From assembly GCA_001695595.3 (NCBI GenBank), contig MBPM02000027.1:310001-374000 (forward strand): DNA of 64,000 nt. The letters are read 5' to 3'. Shown one piece after another: positions 49,801 through 61,400 of this stretch; positions within the stretch are counted from its first letter, which is position 1, and every line of letters starts with the position of its first letter. Source of the stretch: Plasmopara viticola (Eukaryota; Oomycota; Peronosporomycetes; Peronosporales; Peronosporaceae). The notes below the pieces were generated by a model, which saw only the letters and a list, made by a program, of their open reading frames with translations, did no database searches and was not told the DNA's origin. The position numbers and the translations under genes were made by a program.

Positions 49801-52800
49801 AATTGATGTTCTTGCGCTGGCTCGAAGTCTTGGAACTTCGTCGGGAACATTTAAGTCATTCAAAAACGCTTGAGCGGGCGCAATCCCTTTGTATATACGT
49901 GTTTCACACGCACGGCCACGCAAATGATACGCCCATGGTTAGCACGCCTAAATCTGGAACTGCAAGTTTGGCACGTGGGAGCGTCAACTCAGGGGATAGC
50001 AGTCGGGTAACGAAAGAAATTGAGTATCAGGGTAAGGTGGGCGAGTTGGTGTCAGCTGTCAAAACCATGTGTGGCCACGACAAAGGACGGTTCACACTCT
50101 GGTTCTTACACAAAATTTATGAAGAGACGACATTTTTCCGTTTCTCCGACTTTGGTAGTGTGGAACATGTGATGCGACTTGTTTGTCTTGTACTTGAAAT
50201 TGTGGACGTCTTGGCTCTTCTTGAGGTTCTTGTGCACTTCTTACGGCGGTCTCCTTGCTACCTGGTAAAGAATGTTGTGCTGGCAATGATTGAACGACAT
50301 GAACTGGCGTTTTGCGCCACGGATCAAATTCCGTTATTGCTGCAGTCGTTTGTGGATCGCTTTCATCGGATTCCAAAGCACGCAGATGACAAAGCCGGCA
50401 ACGTGGCTCAGTTTTTTTGTAAAATGTACTATGCGCACATTAAGAAGAAAGAAATTGCCAAATTGGACTTGCCATTTGCGCTTCTTAAACCGATAGCAGA
50501 AACTGCGAGAAAAAACCAAGATGCGGCATCCGCTGGAGGTACTGTCAATGGCATGAGTGCCAACGCAAATGGTACTGGAGCAAATGGGAACCTCAAGAAA
50601 GAGTTGTCACTTGAGACTACGAACCCCATTGTGCGCATCCCACCACCGCGTGAAGTTCTTCCTCCGGAGCTGAAGAGCGCACTTGCAAAGTCTTTTAAGG
50701 CCTTGCAAGCGCGTTCTTTTGAAGGGCCTAGTTTTGATGGAAAACAGACTTCCACGACTTCTGGTGCTGGAAGCAGTACTCCATTACACAGTCCTAATAG
50801 CTTAAATCAGGATGCAACTTCAATCGAGTCTACGGTAACGTTTGAATCCAATTACGCGAGTTTATCATGGCAAGAAGTTGTGGGCGAAGCAAGTTCTGCT
50901 GCCGAAGCCAAGTGCCGTGATAGCGCCATCGATTTTGCTGTCAACTCAATTAATATGAGCATGACTTCCTCTTCTGTGGGCTCAACAAGTGCAAACGCGA
51001 CGCGGGAGCGGCGTACGCCTAACTACGTGTTTTTTTTTCGAGCAGTGCTTAGCGAAGTTATGGACAAATGGATGGCCAACATTTCGGCACGAATCAAATC
51101 GAACTGCAAGCGACCCATTACTACTCCACACTATGTGCACCTTTGCGTGCGTCTCATTCGGGAAGTCGTAGAACAGCATCCTGATAACGGTGAAGAGTTC
51201 CACGAAAAGTTTTCCAACACCTTGGTGGTTTGGCTTCAAAAAGAAGTACTCCCAGGATTTGCTGGTAGCGATACACCCAAACGCTCTCGAAATCCCTTTT
51301 TAAATGCCGACAACAGCAAGGATGCTTTCTTGCTCAACCAGAAAGGTCGTCTGGACCGACTTCAGTACGGACTCAAAAGCTTTCTCGTGTCACTGGTCGT
51401 GCATAAAGTCTTAGACTTGTCTCAAGTGCTCCGATTGGTGCTTGTACCGCTCTTTCCTCGACTGGTAATTTTTCGTATAAATTTTGCCGTTTGTTGGTCA
51501 CGACTCACTCTTCGTCTTGTCGATTGCCATGATAGCGCCGTGCTTCGCGTGACCCACCACCAAATTTACCGACACAGCTGCTCGCGATGGCACTTGTATT
51601 TCAGCTGTTTTCTGAGCCCCCACAGAATTTGTTGCTTGACTCTCAAAAGCTGGTAATGTTCGACGAACCATTGGTGAGTGAGTGGGTATTGTTTGCACAT
51701 TATAACGCGATCCCTACTGACAAATTATGTCGTCTACGACACTAGACTAAATATCATCTGCGCTTCTTGCGCTCCCAGGTCCCGGCCTGCTTGATGTTCC
51801 CGTTGTGCTTTCTTTTGTGCCAGATCTCGTATCAGATGGAAGACAACTTTTTACTTCGCAAACGTGAAGAACGTGGTATTTTGGCTAGTGCCACCTTGTT
51901 TAATCTGACGTCTGACGGGATCGTTCGTGACATAATCTTTCATGACACAAAAGAGGCCCGCGAAAAGCATATTCTTCCGGTTTACCATAAAAAGCAATGG
52001 CACACAGCTGTGTTGCTCACGCACTTCTTTCGACCCCCTTCATCGCCAGCAGAGGATAACAATGGACAGGTTCAGTTGTTGAAAGTGGATCAGATTATTG
52101 ACCAGATGAATGTATGGACACTGCACCGTGGAGGTTCTATTTACCTAGACTTGCAAATGAGCCGACAACAGCAGAAAGTGAAGCGTTGTAAGCGTGGCAC
52201 ACGGCCGCAGCAGCCGCAAATACCACAGCAGTCGGGAGACTTTACCAAACGAAAAGCACCGCAAGCCGAGCTGTCGACGCGTTTGACTAAGCGACTCGCA
52301 TCGGATAGTTGCGAAGAAGCTGTGACAGCTACTGGAAATGGTTCTGCTGGTAGCAGAACATCTTTCAGTAGCCAGGCCGATAAAGTGGTGTCATTTGGTG
52401 GTAATTTACTGAGTAATAATATTTCTGATGGTGAAGACGATGTCTCTGAGGATGCTTTGGAGCTTGAGCTGGGGTTTGACGAGTCCAGTAGTGCCACGGA
52501 GATTTTGTCGAGTCTCATCGTCCTGCGCACTCTTAAACGCAGCTCGCGACCAACTTTCGGGGTCGGATCAATTTCGCTGTCATTGTCTTCTTCGACATCA
52601 GTGCCTCAGACGACATCAGCAACAATCACGACGCTCTCGTCGTCTTCACCACTTGCTACGCCAAAGCTCTATGGAACGCCACACCATGCACACCACGGAG
52701 ACATGAATGATAGTAAGCCTTGCGGTGGTACACCAGGTTTGGATGATGGAGTGAAGAAAAGGGTTTCAAGCCCAGCGCTCACCATGACTGTTGCAGCCTT

Positions 52801-53758
52801 GAAGAGTTCGTTGACCCCGTGTGAAGCTCGAATGCTCGAGGCAGCGCGGGAGGCTCAAGACACGGCGGTGGCATCTTTGTATGCTGCCACAGTATGCAGC
52901 ATCTCGAGGCGCGCTATGGGTTCCGTAATTGCTAAGACCCTCCAGATTCTTGAAGATGATGTTAAGCACACTCAACTGGACAAATTTGCACGACAGCTCA
53001 ACACAACGTCGGTCATCCATCTTGTTGGAGGGATCATGTGCACTCCTCCTGGAAACGCCTTTTTGCCGCGCTACATGATGTCATTGGCTTCTCAACTTGA
53101 GTGGCTGTACGAAGGCTGTACGATATATGACAAGCAGCCTCAATCTGATTTTGGTGAATCAAGATTCGAAAACGCTCTTTTTCAGCGCCGCCTTCGTTGC
53201 AAATTGGCAGTGCGTTTACAACTTGTGGGTGTGATTGGGCCAAGCAAACATGCTGTTTTGACCATTTCCTACCGTGATCGAATTGTCAAGACACTTTTTG
53301 CGCTACTAGGAACGACGATTGTGTCCACGGGTCCGGGATTGTCGCTTTTCAGCTGGATTCTAGACCTCATTCCAATTGTTAACGCGTCTGTCCTCCACGA
53401 CCGACAATTTGTACGTATTTCTAGTTGATTTGCGCTGAATAGCTTGTTAATTGGCATGCATATTTGTTAATCTCAGGAACTTGTGGAAGCTTTGCAGCTT
53501 CCTAATGAACTGAAGCGACGAGTTTGGTCAGTGCTGCCGCGTCCAATGAACATGTTTGGGACAGCAAATGTATATGTCCGTCGCACTGCGCCATCAAGTC
53601 CAAGTGCTGCTGCCTCGGAAGATCAAAGACGAGAGTACTCACCGGTCGACCCGTGGACTCTGCTGGAACATGTGCCGCAGCTGCCTAGCGACGCTCTGGT
53701 CTCAGCCCTGCCCAATCCGATTCCAAAGCGACCACGAAGAGTGTTTCGATGCGCGTGA
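46833..53758 (+). CDS. MED12: Mediator complex subunit 12 (kinase module)
   Basis: Seven exons give 2171 residues: 46833-47303, 47367-48726, 48795-49266, 49337-51464, 51536-51673, 51746-53410 and 53477-53758. Introns are 63-72 nt and all phases agree. The N-terminus is Gly/Ser-rich with an Arg-Asp/Arg-Glu dipeptide run at about residues 60-90. The MED12 N-terminal domain follows: TWMTELASG, then CPLLEFVVQYRPGYAEATWF with RINVVYTEM, and GWTDKLIDYL. A segment WSYVLKLSEFQFKMGLLDRA and the LCEWAV-like IFLVCEWAVTNQR identify the MED12 family. MED12 activates CDK8-cyclin C and links the kinase module to Mediator at RNA polymerase II promoters. The start could be an upstream in-frame ATG at 46776. 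A 45-nt in-frame stretch at the start of exon 6 (51776-51820) begins with GT and ends with AG and might be a tiny intron. Confidence 0.88.
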
Positions 53759-54009
53759 GCTCTCCGTTTACATGGATCACTTGTTTGCCTTGCAATCCTG
53801 ATGTTTACAATCAAGCGGACGCATACAATAAACATATTTAAACCTAACGAATGCTTCTTTGCGATTATAGTATGGTTGCATGGTTTGAAGTGCTGTCTAC
53901 TTTGATATCCTTCTTAAACTGATTAATAAGTTTCGCTCAGATATCCTACCTCCAATTCTTGCTAGGCAATCAGACGGGTACTAAGATTGGCACTTTCTTA
54001 AGTGAACAA

Positions 54010-55064
54010 TCAACTAAGCACTTCGTCTTCGAGGCCTATCCAAAACTCAAAGGCCATGAGAAACTCTATAAATTGAATCGTGCCGTCGCCATTCCACTCC
54101 ATTTCCGCAGAACGCTGCTCGCAAATGGCTTGACTGGTGGAGGCATTGCATGTGTCTGGCAAACTAGGATTAACACCAAGCTATCCGTACGATCAAAGAG
54201 TGCTTTTTACCTATGCAACGAGATTCAGCGGACATTTTCCTCGTTGAATAGTGGAGAGCCATTGAATGTTGTAATTTTGCTGACACTTTCGCGCCGCACA
54301 TTATCCCCAATTGCTCAATTGCAATATCCAGTAAAATAATAGTGGGACTCACCGATTGATGACGCCATCGCCATCGGCATCAAACCATAAAAAAGCGTCG
54401 ATGGCAAGTTGGAATGCAAAACGCAATGTGTTGCCCTAAAACAGAGGTTTAGACAACATAAAGTTCTCTGTAGCCACACAAATACACCTCTCCAAACAGT
54501 TATGATTGACTTGATGCAGTTTTGATACATAATTCTTGCTTATACTTCATAGCTAATAACAAGACAACTTCTTCATTTAACTACAAAATCCTTACATGGG
54601 AGCGCTAAATATGCTATGTTGTTTTTGATCGCCTTCACAAAAGGGAATTTTCTGCTAATAATCGCCCGATGTAAGTCACAATCACAACTCCACTCTCGGC
54701 AAGTAGGACATAAAGATCTTACATGAAGGACAAACCCTATTGCGAGACACAAGATAAACTCGTTAAAGTTGAACTTGCCGTTCTCCATCATATCCGATTC
54801 TTTAAAAACTTGGCTGATCTCTTCGGCAGAGAAATTTGCATCCAGCTGCTCAAAGACTCGATACAAGTCGTTGAAATCAATGAAGCCTTTCTGCTCCTTT
54901 TTGAATGCTCGAAACATTGACCGCACACTGTTAAAAGCTACCTGCACGATGAGTAAATAATCTACAAGCTTGGCACTGCAAATTTTGATGTCGATACAAA
55001 TCGCGGCCTGCGGTATCTTCAGCAGTATTCGTGTAAATTGACGCTCGTGCCAGCGCTCCTTCAT
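54010..55064 (-). CDS. Calmodulin-like protein with four EF-hands
   Basis: The minus-strand exons 55064-54723 and 54435-54353 are clear; 54279-54234 and 54117-54010 (stop) are my best reconstruction for the rest. EF1 (FKKEQKGFIDFNDLYRVF) lacks the first acid. EF2 (DMMENGKFNFNE), EF3 (DADGDGVIN) and EF4 (WNGDGTIQFIEF) are close to canonical, although EF4 has Glu for Asp at loop position 1. An N-terminal helix-rich part (MKERWHERQFTRILLKIP) precedes them. It is probably a Ca2+ sensor, but the target is unknown. An upstream ORF at 55335-55147 (MHADVSSAAPRMSTASSTFR start, Ser/Pro-rich) ends at a GTAAG donor and looks like exon 1. Joining it to the CACAG acceptor before the main exon gives TAG, so either the true acceptor differs or translation starts at 55064. 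The intron before EF3 is 287 nt, unusually long here. Confidence 0.7.
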
Positions 55065-55335
55065 TGCAATTGTGATTTTTGACACAGAAAGAGTCCTGTG
55101 ATTTCAATGCAAGCTACTCCTTTAACTAGTACTAGAGTGCTCCTTACTATTGATCCAATGGTGTGCGTGTTCGTGACGCCTGCTCTACCGGACGAATGCT
55201 ACCAAGATTTGCTGCTGACAACTTAAGCGAAGGAAGTGTAAGTGGCGCGCGTGGCTGCTGATTGTCCGGCACCATTCGAAATGTGGAACTAGCGGTTGAC
55301 ATCCTTGGTGCAGCGCTTGAGACATCAGCATGCAT

Positions 55336-55441
55336 TGACCTCCTGACCGACGACTTGTTCCCCTTGACACTTTGTCAAAACTAAGCAAAATGCTATTTAT
55401 GATAATTGCTATAAAGTCGCACCAACTAAAATTAAACCACA
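55336..55441. promoter_or_regulatory. Short divergent promoter region between the EF-hand gene and TAF13
   Basis: If the minus-strand ORF beginning at 55335 is the first exon of the EF-hand gene, only 106 bases separate the two opposite start codons, so both leaders and core promoters must share this AT-rich segment. No TATA box is evident. A pyrimidine-flanked CCAACTAA-type sequence just before 55442 could be an initiator, but this is inference. Confidence 0.45.
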
Positions 55442-56083
55442 ATGAGTAAAACTGCGGATTCTACGACCAAGAAGAAAGCACCACCCAAGTCGCGCAAACG
55501 CAAAAGTAGCGACGTAGGTCCTGCATCTAAGACCAGCATATTCACGTCCGAGCGATTTGGTACTGATGCTGGGGCAGAAGTGGCGGCGAACGATTCATCC
55601 ATCGAAGCGTACCCGGCGCAGACAGCACAGCTGAAGCCATATGAGCGCGGAGAGCTGGTTGAAAGCAGTACGTTTTGTTAAATAAAATTCAAAGTTTCAC
55701 TTGAAAACTTGCCAACTTGGTCATTTGCAGTAAAGCATATGCTATTCGGCTTTGGGGACGAGTCCGAGCCGCTGGATGAAACGGCTGAGCTCATGGAGGA
55801 TCTCGTGGTCGAGTACATACACTCCATGGTACGGATGGTACCTGCTTTATTTGACCATAAAGAGGTAGTGACATGAGGGTCTTTGGTGTAACTTTTGCTG
55901 TAGACTAAGAAGGCAATGGAGCTGGCCATGGTGAAGGGCAAATTGGACACCGAGTGTTTTATTTTCCTGATTCGCAAGGACCCGGAGCGTTACGACCGCA
56001 TTGCAGAGCTGTTGCGCGCAAATGACGAATTTCGTGCAGCGCTTAACAGCGGCTTCGATCCGAGCGACGAGAAGATGTACTGA
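55442..56083 (+). CDS. TAF13: Transcription initiation factor TFIID subunit 13
   Basis: Three exons, 55442-55667, 55731-55828 and 55904-56083, give 167 residues; introns are 63 and 75 nt. The N-terminal 70 residues are a basic, disordered-looking tail (KKKAPPKSRKRKSS). The histone-fold signature follows: KHMLFGFGDESEPLDETAEL, then MEDLVVEYIHSM, KKAMELAMVKGKLDTECFIF and LIRKDPERYDRIAELLRAND. This order and spacing are those of TAF13, which pairs with TAF11 in TFIID and contacts TBP. The protein is longer than human TAF13 (124 aa) because of the tail. Start and stop are clear. Confidence 0.95.
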
Positions 56084-56578
56084 CAGTGTTGGCCCCATTA
56101 ATTATATCAAAGCAGACAGCCTTCTAGGCTTTGTCTGGTCACTAATCTCTGAAGTTGCCTAGAAATTTAGCAAAAGACACTCTGTATGATGGCGCTCGCC
56201 AAATTATGAATCTCTTTGACATATCTGAAGGTATTTTCGTTGAAGAATCCAGTCATCACAAGGCAATTATATAGCTCACTAGGTTAGCGAATGCGCTCGA
56301 AAAATACATTGCTGTTGCGTATGAATTGACCGCGCAATAAATACGTTGTGAGTTGGATACAAGTGTAGGCGAGGGTTGCGTGTTTGCCCTCAGCCCACTA
56401 TAACAACTTCTTTAAAAGTACCACTAGTATCACTAGAGTATATGCTATTTTTCTTACCAGGTTTTGCACTAATAAGTTGTATCGGAAAAGTACCGTGCGT
56501 CAACAATATATCGGCGCTTCGTATCATTTTACTGAATAAGTAATTAGTTGGGTGGTCAAAAACAAAGCCATATTGATA

Positions 56579-57640
56579 ATGGGGATGACTCAACAGCGTC
56601 GGGACGGCCGTGCCGGTAACGAGCTGAGACCTTTTGCATCCGAACAAGGTGCGCTATTCCGAGCCGATGGTTCCGCGCGCATGTCACAAGGCAGGAGTAC
56701 CGTACTGGCGGCGGTGTACGGCCCTGGTCAAGCGCGCAATTGGCGTGTCGAGAAGGCGGACAAGGCCGCGCTGGACGTGTGTTTTAAGCTTGAAAAAGGC
56801 GTAATGAGTGCGTGACACTTGATACAGAGAGTTTTTTGTCGTTTCACAATGGCGATTATTTGCAACTATTTGCAGCATCTAAGGAGAAGGAGTACGAGCA
56901 GATCATTCGCGAAACCTTCACACCCGTCGTGTTGACTGACAATTTCCCGCGCGCCATTATCAGCATCGTTGTGCAAGTTATCGAGGACGATGGATCTATA
57001 TCATTTCACGAGTTTCTTTTTTGCTGCATGTGTTGCTTTGCGTGGTGCATTGATTTAATCCCGGACGATGCTGAAAAGATGTTCCTTAACCTTTGGGTGG
57101 CGATTTTGTGTCTGTACCTTCTTGCAGTCGTAATTAACGCAGTAAGTTTGGCGCTGATGGATGCGGGTGTTCCCATACTTTCGGTCGTTACAGCGACCTC
57201 GTGCAGCATTTTTATTGACGGCAACTTGTACCTGGACCCGACAACAGCTGAAGAAGAGGTATTGAAGCAGTATACCGTGACGAGCATTAAAATTCTTTTG
57301 ATTAATTAATTCTTTTTTTGAATACAGGAAGCTGTCTCTTGGATTACTACTGCGCGATCTAGCACGAGCGACGGAGTCTTGACTTGCATCACCAATGGTT
57401 GGTGCCACTTACATCATAAGCATATGCCAAGTGTCCTAAAAGATCACTTTCTGTACAGGTTTGTTCACCGAAGAGCAGTACTTTGCGTGTTCCGAGGCAT
57501 GCCAGAGGTGTGTGTTGCATGCATGAGTTGTAAGTCGAGTCTGACCCAAGTGTGATTGGTGGATCAGGGCATCGGAGAGTGTGGTGGCATTCTACCGTAT
57601 CGTTCAGCAGAAAAAACATTCGGTCGAGCCGACCGGTTAG
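56579..57640 (+). CDS. EXOSC5: Exosome complex component RRP46 (RNase PH-like)
   Basis: Six exons, 56579-56807, 56876-56997, 57118-57258, 57328-57397, 57459-57507 and 57568-57640, give 227 residues. Five introns: four GT-AG of 60-69 nt and one of 120 nt with AT-AC ends. Family motifs in order: RRDGRAGNELRPF, GSARMSQGRSTVLAAVYGP, TDNFPRAIISIVVQV, then EDDGS joined to LLAVVINAVSLALMDAGVP, SIFIDGNLYLDPTTAEEE, and a C-terminal helix EACQRASESVVAFYR. RRP46 is one of six RNase PH-like subunits of the nine-subunit exosome barrel in nucleus and cytoplasm, catalytically inactive in most eukaryotes studied. The start could also be the next ATG, at 56585. Without removing the AT-AC intron, the protein would gain 40 residues in the middle of the fold. 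Confidence 0.93.
56998..57117 (+). other. Candidate U12-type (minor spliceosome) AT-AC intron in EXOSC5
   Basis: The 5' end reads ATATCATTT, one mismatch from the U12 consensus ATATCCTTT. TTCCTTAAC, an exact U12 branch-site consensus, lies at 57082-57090, and the intron ends in AC at 57117, 27 nt after the branch motif. Removing these 120 nt joins GS to LLAVVINA exactly where the RRP46 family has GSLLAxxxNA. No GT-AG choice restores this junction. Confidence 0.8.
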
Positions 57641-58127
57641 TATTATAAGTCTTCAATAGAGTCTCGATTCGCCGCGTTGATTATAATACTAGCGGGTTTG
57701 AGTCCGTTGTTATTTAATACGATCTTTCGTAAACAATTCAATTTTAAACATAGTTTTTTTTTCCATCACTAAGACGTAAATTGTCACACTATCAATTCTT
57801 CGCATTTGTCATGTTAAAAATTGCTCAAGCACTCTTTATAGCAATCCGACTCCAAAGAATCGATCAAAACCATGCTTACTAAAGGAAGGCCAACAGTCCT
57901 AAAACGCCAAACTCGTTCGGTAGATAAACAAATTTTATCCCACTGTCATTCAGCATATTGCCTAGCTACCTAGGTCTATCTTACTTAATCGCTCAGGTTC
58001 ACAGGCTAAATACCCAAGTGAAGTAGAAACGCGAAGTTCGGATTTGTGGAGGACGCCCGATAAGCGTGATTGTACTCGTACTCAATGTCCGTGAAGGTCC
58101 ATAGCAGTCGAGATGCTTGGTTATGTT
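57641..58127. other. Intergenic between EXOSC5 and LINE relic
   Basis: AT-rich 3' flank of EXOSC5 with no coding signal. A poly-T run occurs near 57755. Confidence 0.45.
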
Positions 58128-58191
58128 GAGTAAAGTTTCAAGTTGTCTGCTCCAGGGGGGGCCCTGGAGCAGACAACTTGAAACTTTACTC
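58128..58191. repeat. Perfect 30-bp inverted repeat with 4-nt spacer
   Basis: The left arm 58128-58157 and right arm 58162-58191 are exact reverse complements around GGGG. The arms contain TCAAGTTGTCTGCTCCAGGG. A G-run (GGGGGG) follows the right arm. It lies at the 3' edge of the LINE relic. Confidence 0.95.
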
Positions 58192-58464
58192 GGGGGGCTC
58201 GTTGAATGGGCAGTTGGTGGCTGCATCGGGGAGAAAACGATAGTCTCCATCAAGTCCAGTAGATGGCGCCATTATTCGAGAGTAGCTGATAATTTTTGGA
58301 AGATGATCTTAGTAGTATCGCTCGGCATGAAGCGCTACCATCGATTTGAGTCGGGCTAAACATCTATCAGGTTGGCCTGGAGCTCGTGGAAACAAACATC
58401 GTTCTAATGCATCCACTAACAGCGTAGATTTACGGTCCGCACTATGCAAAAAATTGCTCAGCGA

Positions 58465-61400
58465 CTATAGCCGTATGGGGATTTGGCCGAAGGTGTAGGT
58501 CGACGTCGAACCACAGTATCGTTCCCCTCTCGAGTTTGGTTGAGAATAGCTTTGAATAGTGGCGAGCCAACTTCTCCAAATATTAATTGCGAACTCGCAG
58601 TACCAAAACAAATGCGAGGCGATCTCAATCACACCGCAGTCGTTGTGCACAAACACTGAAGTCCTTGAAGATGCTGGAGGCGGTAGCCGAGGTACGACGC
58701 GTTTTGCTTAAGTATGTAGACTAGGTTCGAGCAGACAGGTAGTACGTGCTTCCCCACCTTGATGTCTCCGCTCTACATCAAAAAGGCGGGACCTCTTTCC
58801 ACACCAAGGCAGTGAGCGGCAAGTCAAGAGCTTGGTAGCTGGATCGCGCATTTCGGATCCGAGCCACACTAAGCCCAGCTACTGCTTTGTCCAAGAAATT
58901 GAATCAGAAGCGTACGTTGGTAGCTCCCACCGGAGCAAGTTGGATGAGAAATCGCGAACGTTTCGCTGCCGTCACTTGTGGCTCAAAGCCTTAAACAGAT
59001 CCGTAGGGGGTGCCATTGTTGGACTGGCGAATTATCAAACCTTGTGGCTGTAATCTTACTGCCAGTGTACAGCCAAAGATAGCTGTAGGTGGTGTCCAAG
59101 TTGTCTAGTTATGGTGTTGCAAGCATGTCAACCTTGACTTGAAGTCAAATGGCTTTTGTTGAGGGAGGTAATTGCTTTCCCTGGGGGAGCTGTTCGGGCT
59201 AAGATCACCTTGCATAGCAGCATGTACAGCTGTAGGCTCTGCATCATATCGGGAGTGAAACCTAATCCGCCTATGTGCGGAGGAGGAAATGATTGCGTAT
59301 TGGGTAAAGCGTCAGACTTTGAGCCGGAAAAAAAGCACGAGATAAGCTTCATCAGCTGGTCTTAAAATTAGTTGAAGGAACATGAAAAATGCTAGCCGGA
59401 TACCACAGCGTAGGCAGAGTACCTTGCTGATATATCACCACTTATCCACGTAGTGTACGTGCACGGTGAAGCCATACAAAGCACCTATCTCCATTTTCGT
59501 GCGTAAGTGCTGAAGTCGACCAGCATCACTGAGAGTCAGGCCGTATAGCCCAGCAGCTTAGCACGTCTTGTGTTCCTAATTACAATCACTCCTAGTCAGC
59601 CAATGACTACAGCAAAGGCTTGTTCTCAGCTGACTAAGGGTAAAAGAGAAGTATCACTGTTTTGTCCGGGTTGCATCGCATATCTGAAGCCACGCAAATA
59701 TTTTGTACCTGGCTCAGAAAGAAGTTGGCATGCTTGAGGTCTGAAAATAGTATTGTGCAATCACCGACAAAGCTAATCTTTAAGTGTGTTGTATTCCAAC
59801 TGCGTAAGCCGTAATCCCTTACATTCACCCTCAACAGATTTAACAAAGGCTTACTAACAAGCACAATGAGTGCATAAGAGGGGGATCCCCCTGTTAACCC
59901 CGCACCAAGTCCGAACGGACTTAATAATCGACCGTTGAATACGAGTGATACCACGGTTTCTGAAAAAAGACCCGGATCCATCGCCGTATCGTGTAACTTA
60001 ATCCAATGTGCGTCAAGATCATATCAAAAGCTTCCCAAACACACCATCGAAGACCTAGGAAAAGCCGAGCAAGGTCGCGCAGATTGGTGAAGCTGTCTTG
60101 TCGAACAATTATGATAAGGATAGGACTTGAAAACGTAGGTACGCGTGGCGTATAACCCTTCCTGGAGCTAACTCGTTTAAGGCTGAATGCAAGAGGCTGT
60201 TCATTGTTAAAACAAAGCGATGGGCATGAATTTTGGGTCCCGACTTGGCCTTTATATTCAGTAGCGTGATCGGTCTGTAGTTTCTTGGAACCTTGCGATC
60301 GCCTTTCTTATATAGCAACAAGACCTGAGCACGTCGCTGAACTTTGGTCATCCGACCGAGTTGGAGCCTGGCCGCGTTTGCTTCTCACAGTATGCGGCTC
60401 CAAAGAGAAGTTTGATCTTGTTATACTCTACCGGGAGACCAATAGACCCAAGCGTTTTTCCAGTTGCAGTATGCGATTATGCCGTGTAGAACTCGTTTGC
60501 TGCAAAGCGGTTATTCAGTCTTGTCTTTTGGCGTCAGTCGAGCCTTGGTATACTGAAGCATTCGGGAAAGCTTTATGCTGTTTCTATCGAGCCTAACGTG
60601 TCCGAACACCTAAGACGGAGAGCAGTAGACACCAGATTAATTCATAGAGAAGTCCTTGTAAGTTGGCTCGAGTTATTTAACTGGCTCCACAGGGATGGGT
60701 GGCTTGTAGAGAACTTTGCGATGCCGAAAGAAGTACTTAGGCGTGTTTGAGGTCCAAGGAAAACTTTTGCTTGGGCGTATAATGGTATTGCTCATCGAGT
60801 ATATACTCACGCTTGGCCCTGGAGGCTGCAAGCTGTTCAGAGTACTTTTCGAATGGGTTGGTAGCTCTAGCGTGTTGTAGCGCATTCACTCTAACGGGAA
60901 GGTCTACAAGCGTCCGTTGGTGCTCGTTCTTTATGGAGTGAAAGAGCTTCGGACGGAACATCAAGCCTTTTCTCTTTTGTTCGTTGTGGAAACTACCAAA
61001 ATTAAAGAAGTCTCTTCTGGGGGTTCGGAACGAATCTGCGAGCTCACAAAGCAAGTTGTGCAGGTACTTTTGTGCTTTCCGGAGCTGTTTGCCCCAGGTA
61101 GGACATCTCCATGGGGCCCGAGAGGGAGTCTTGCGGCAGGTTGTAGCAACTTGGAAAAATTCAGCATGGTCCTCTTATCTGCCAAGCCCCGAAAGTCATG
61201 GTGTACGTCTTGTATTGCCGAGTAAAAAAGCTTTATAGCTGACCAAGACGTATTTAATGCAAAGCTGCTGTTGGGGCTGGTGAATTTTTGAACGTTTGGT
61301 GCTGAAGCTGCCAGGCATCGACCAAATGCAAGGTGGTCAGTCACCTAGTCCAGCAAAACTACTTGGCCTTGGACTTTGTTTCGACCATCGTGTCTTTCTT

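Noticed and set aside
56998..57123. Conventional GT-AG intron in EXOSC5 using the GTTTC donor at 57012 and the TTGCAG acceptor
   Set aside because: It would remove the conserved LLA residues and shift into a stop within three codons.
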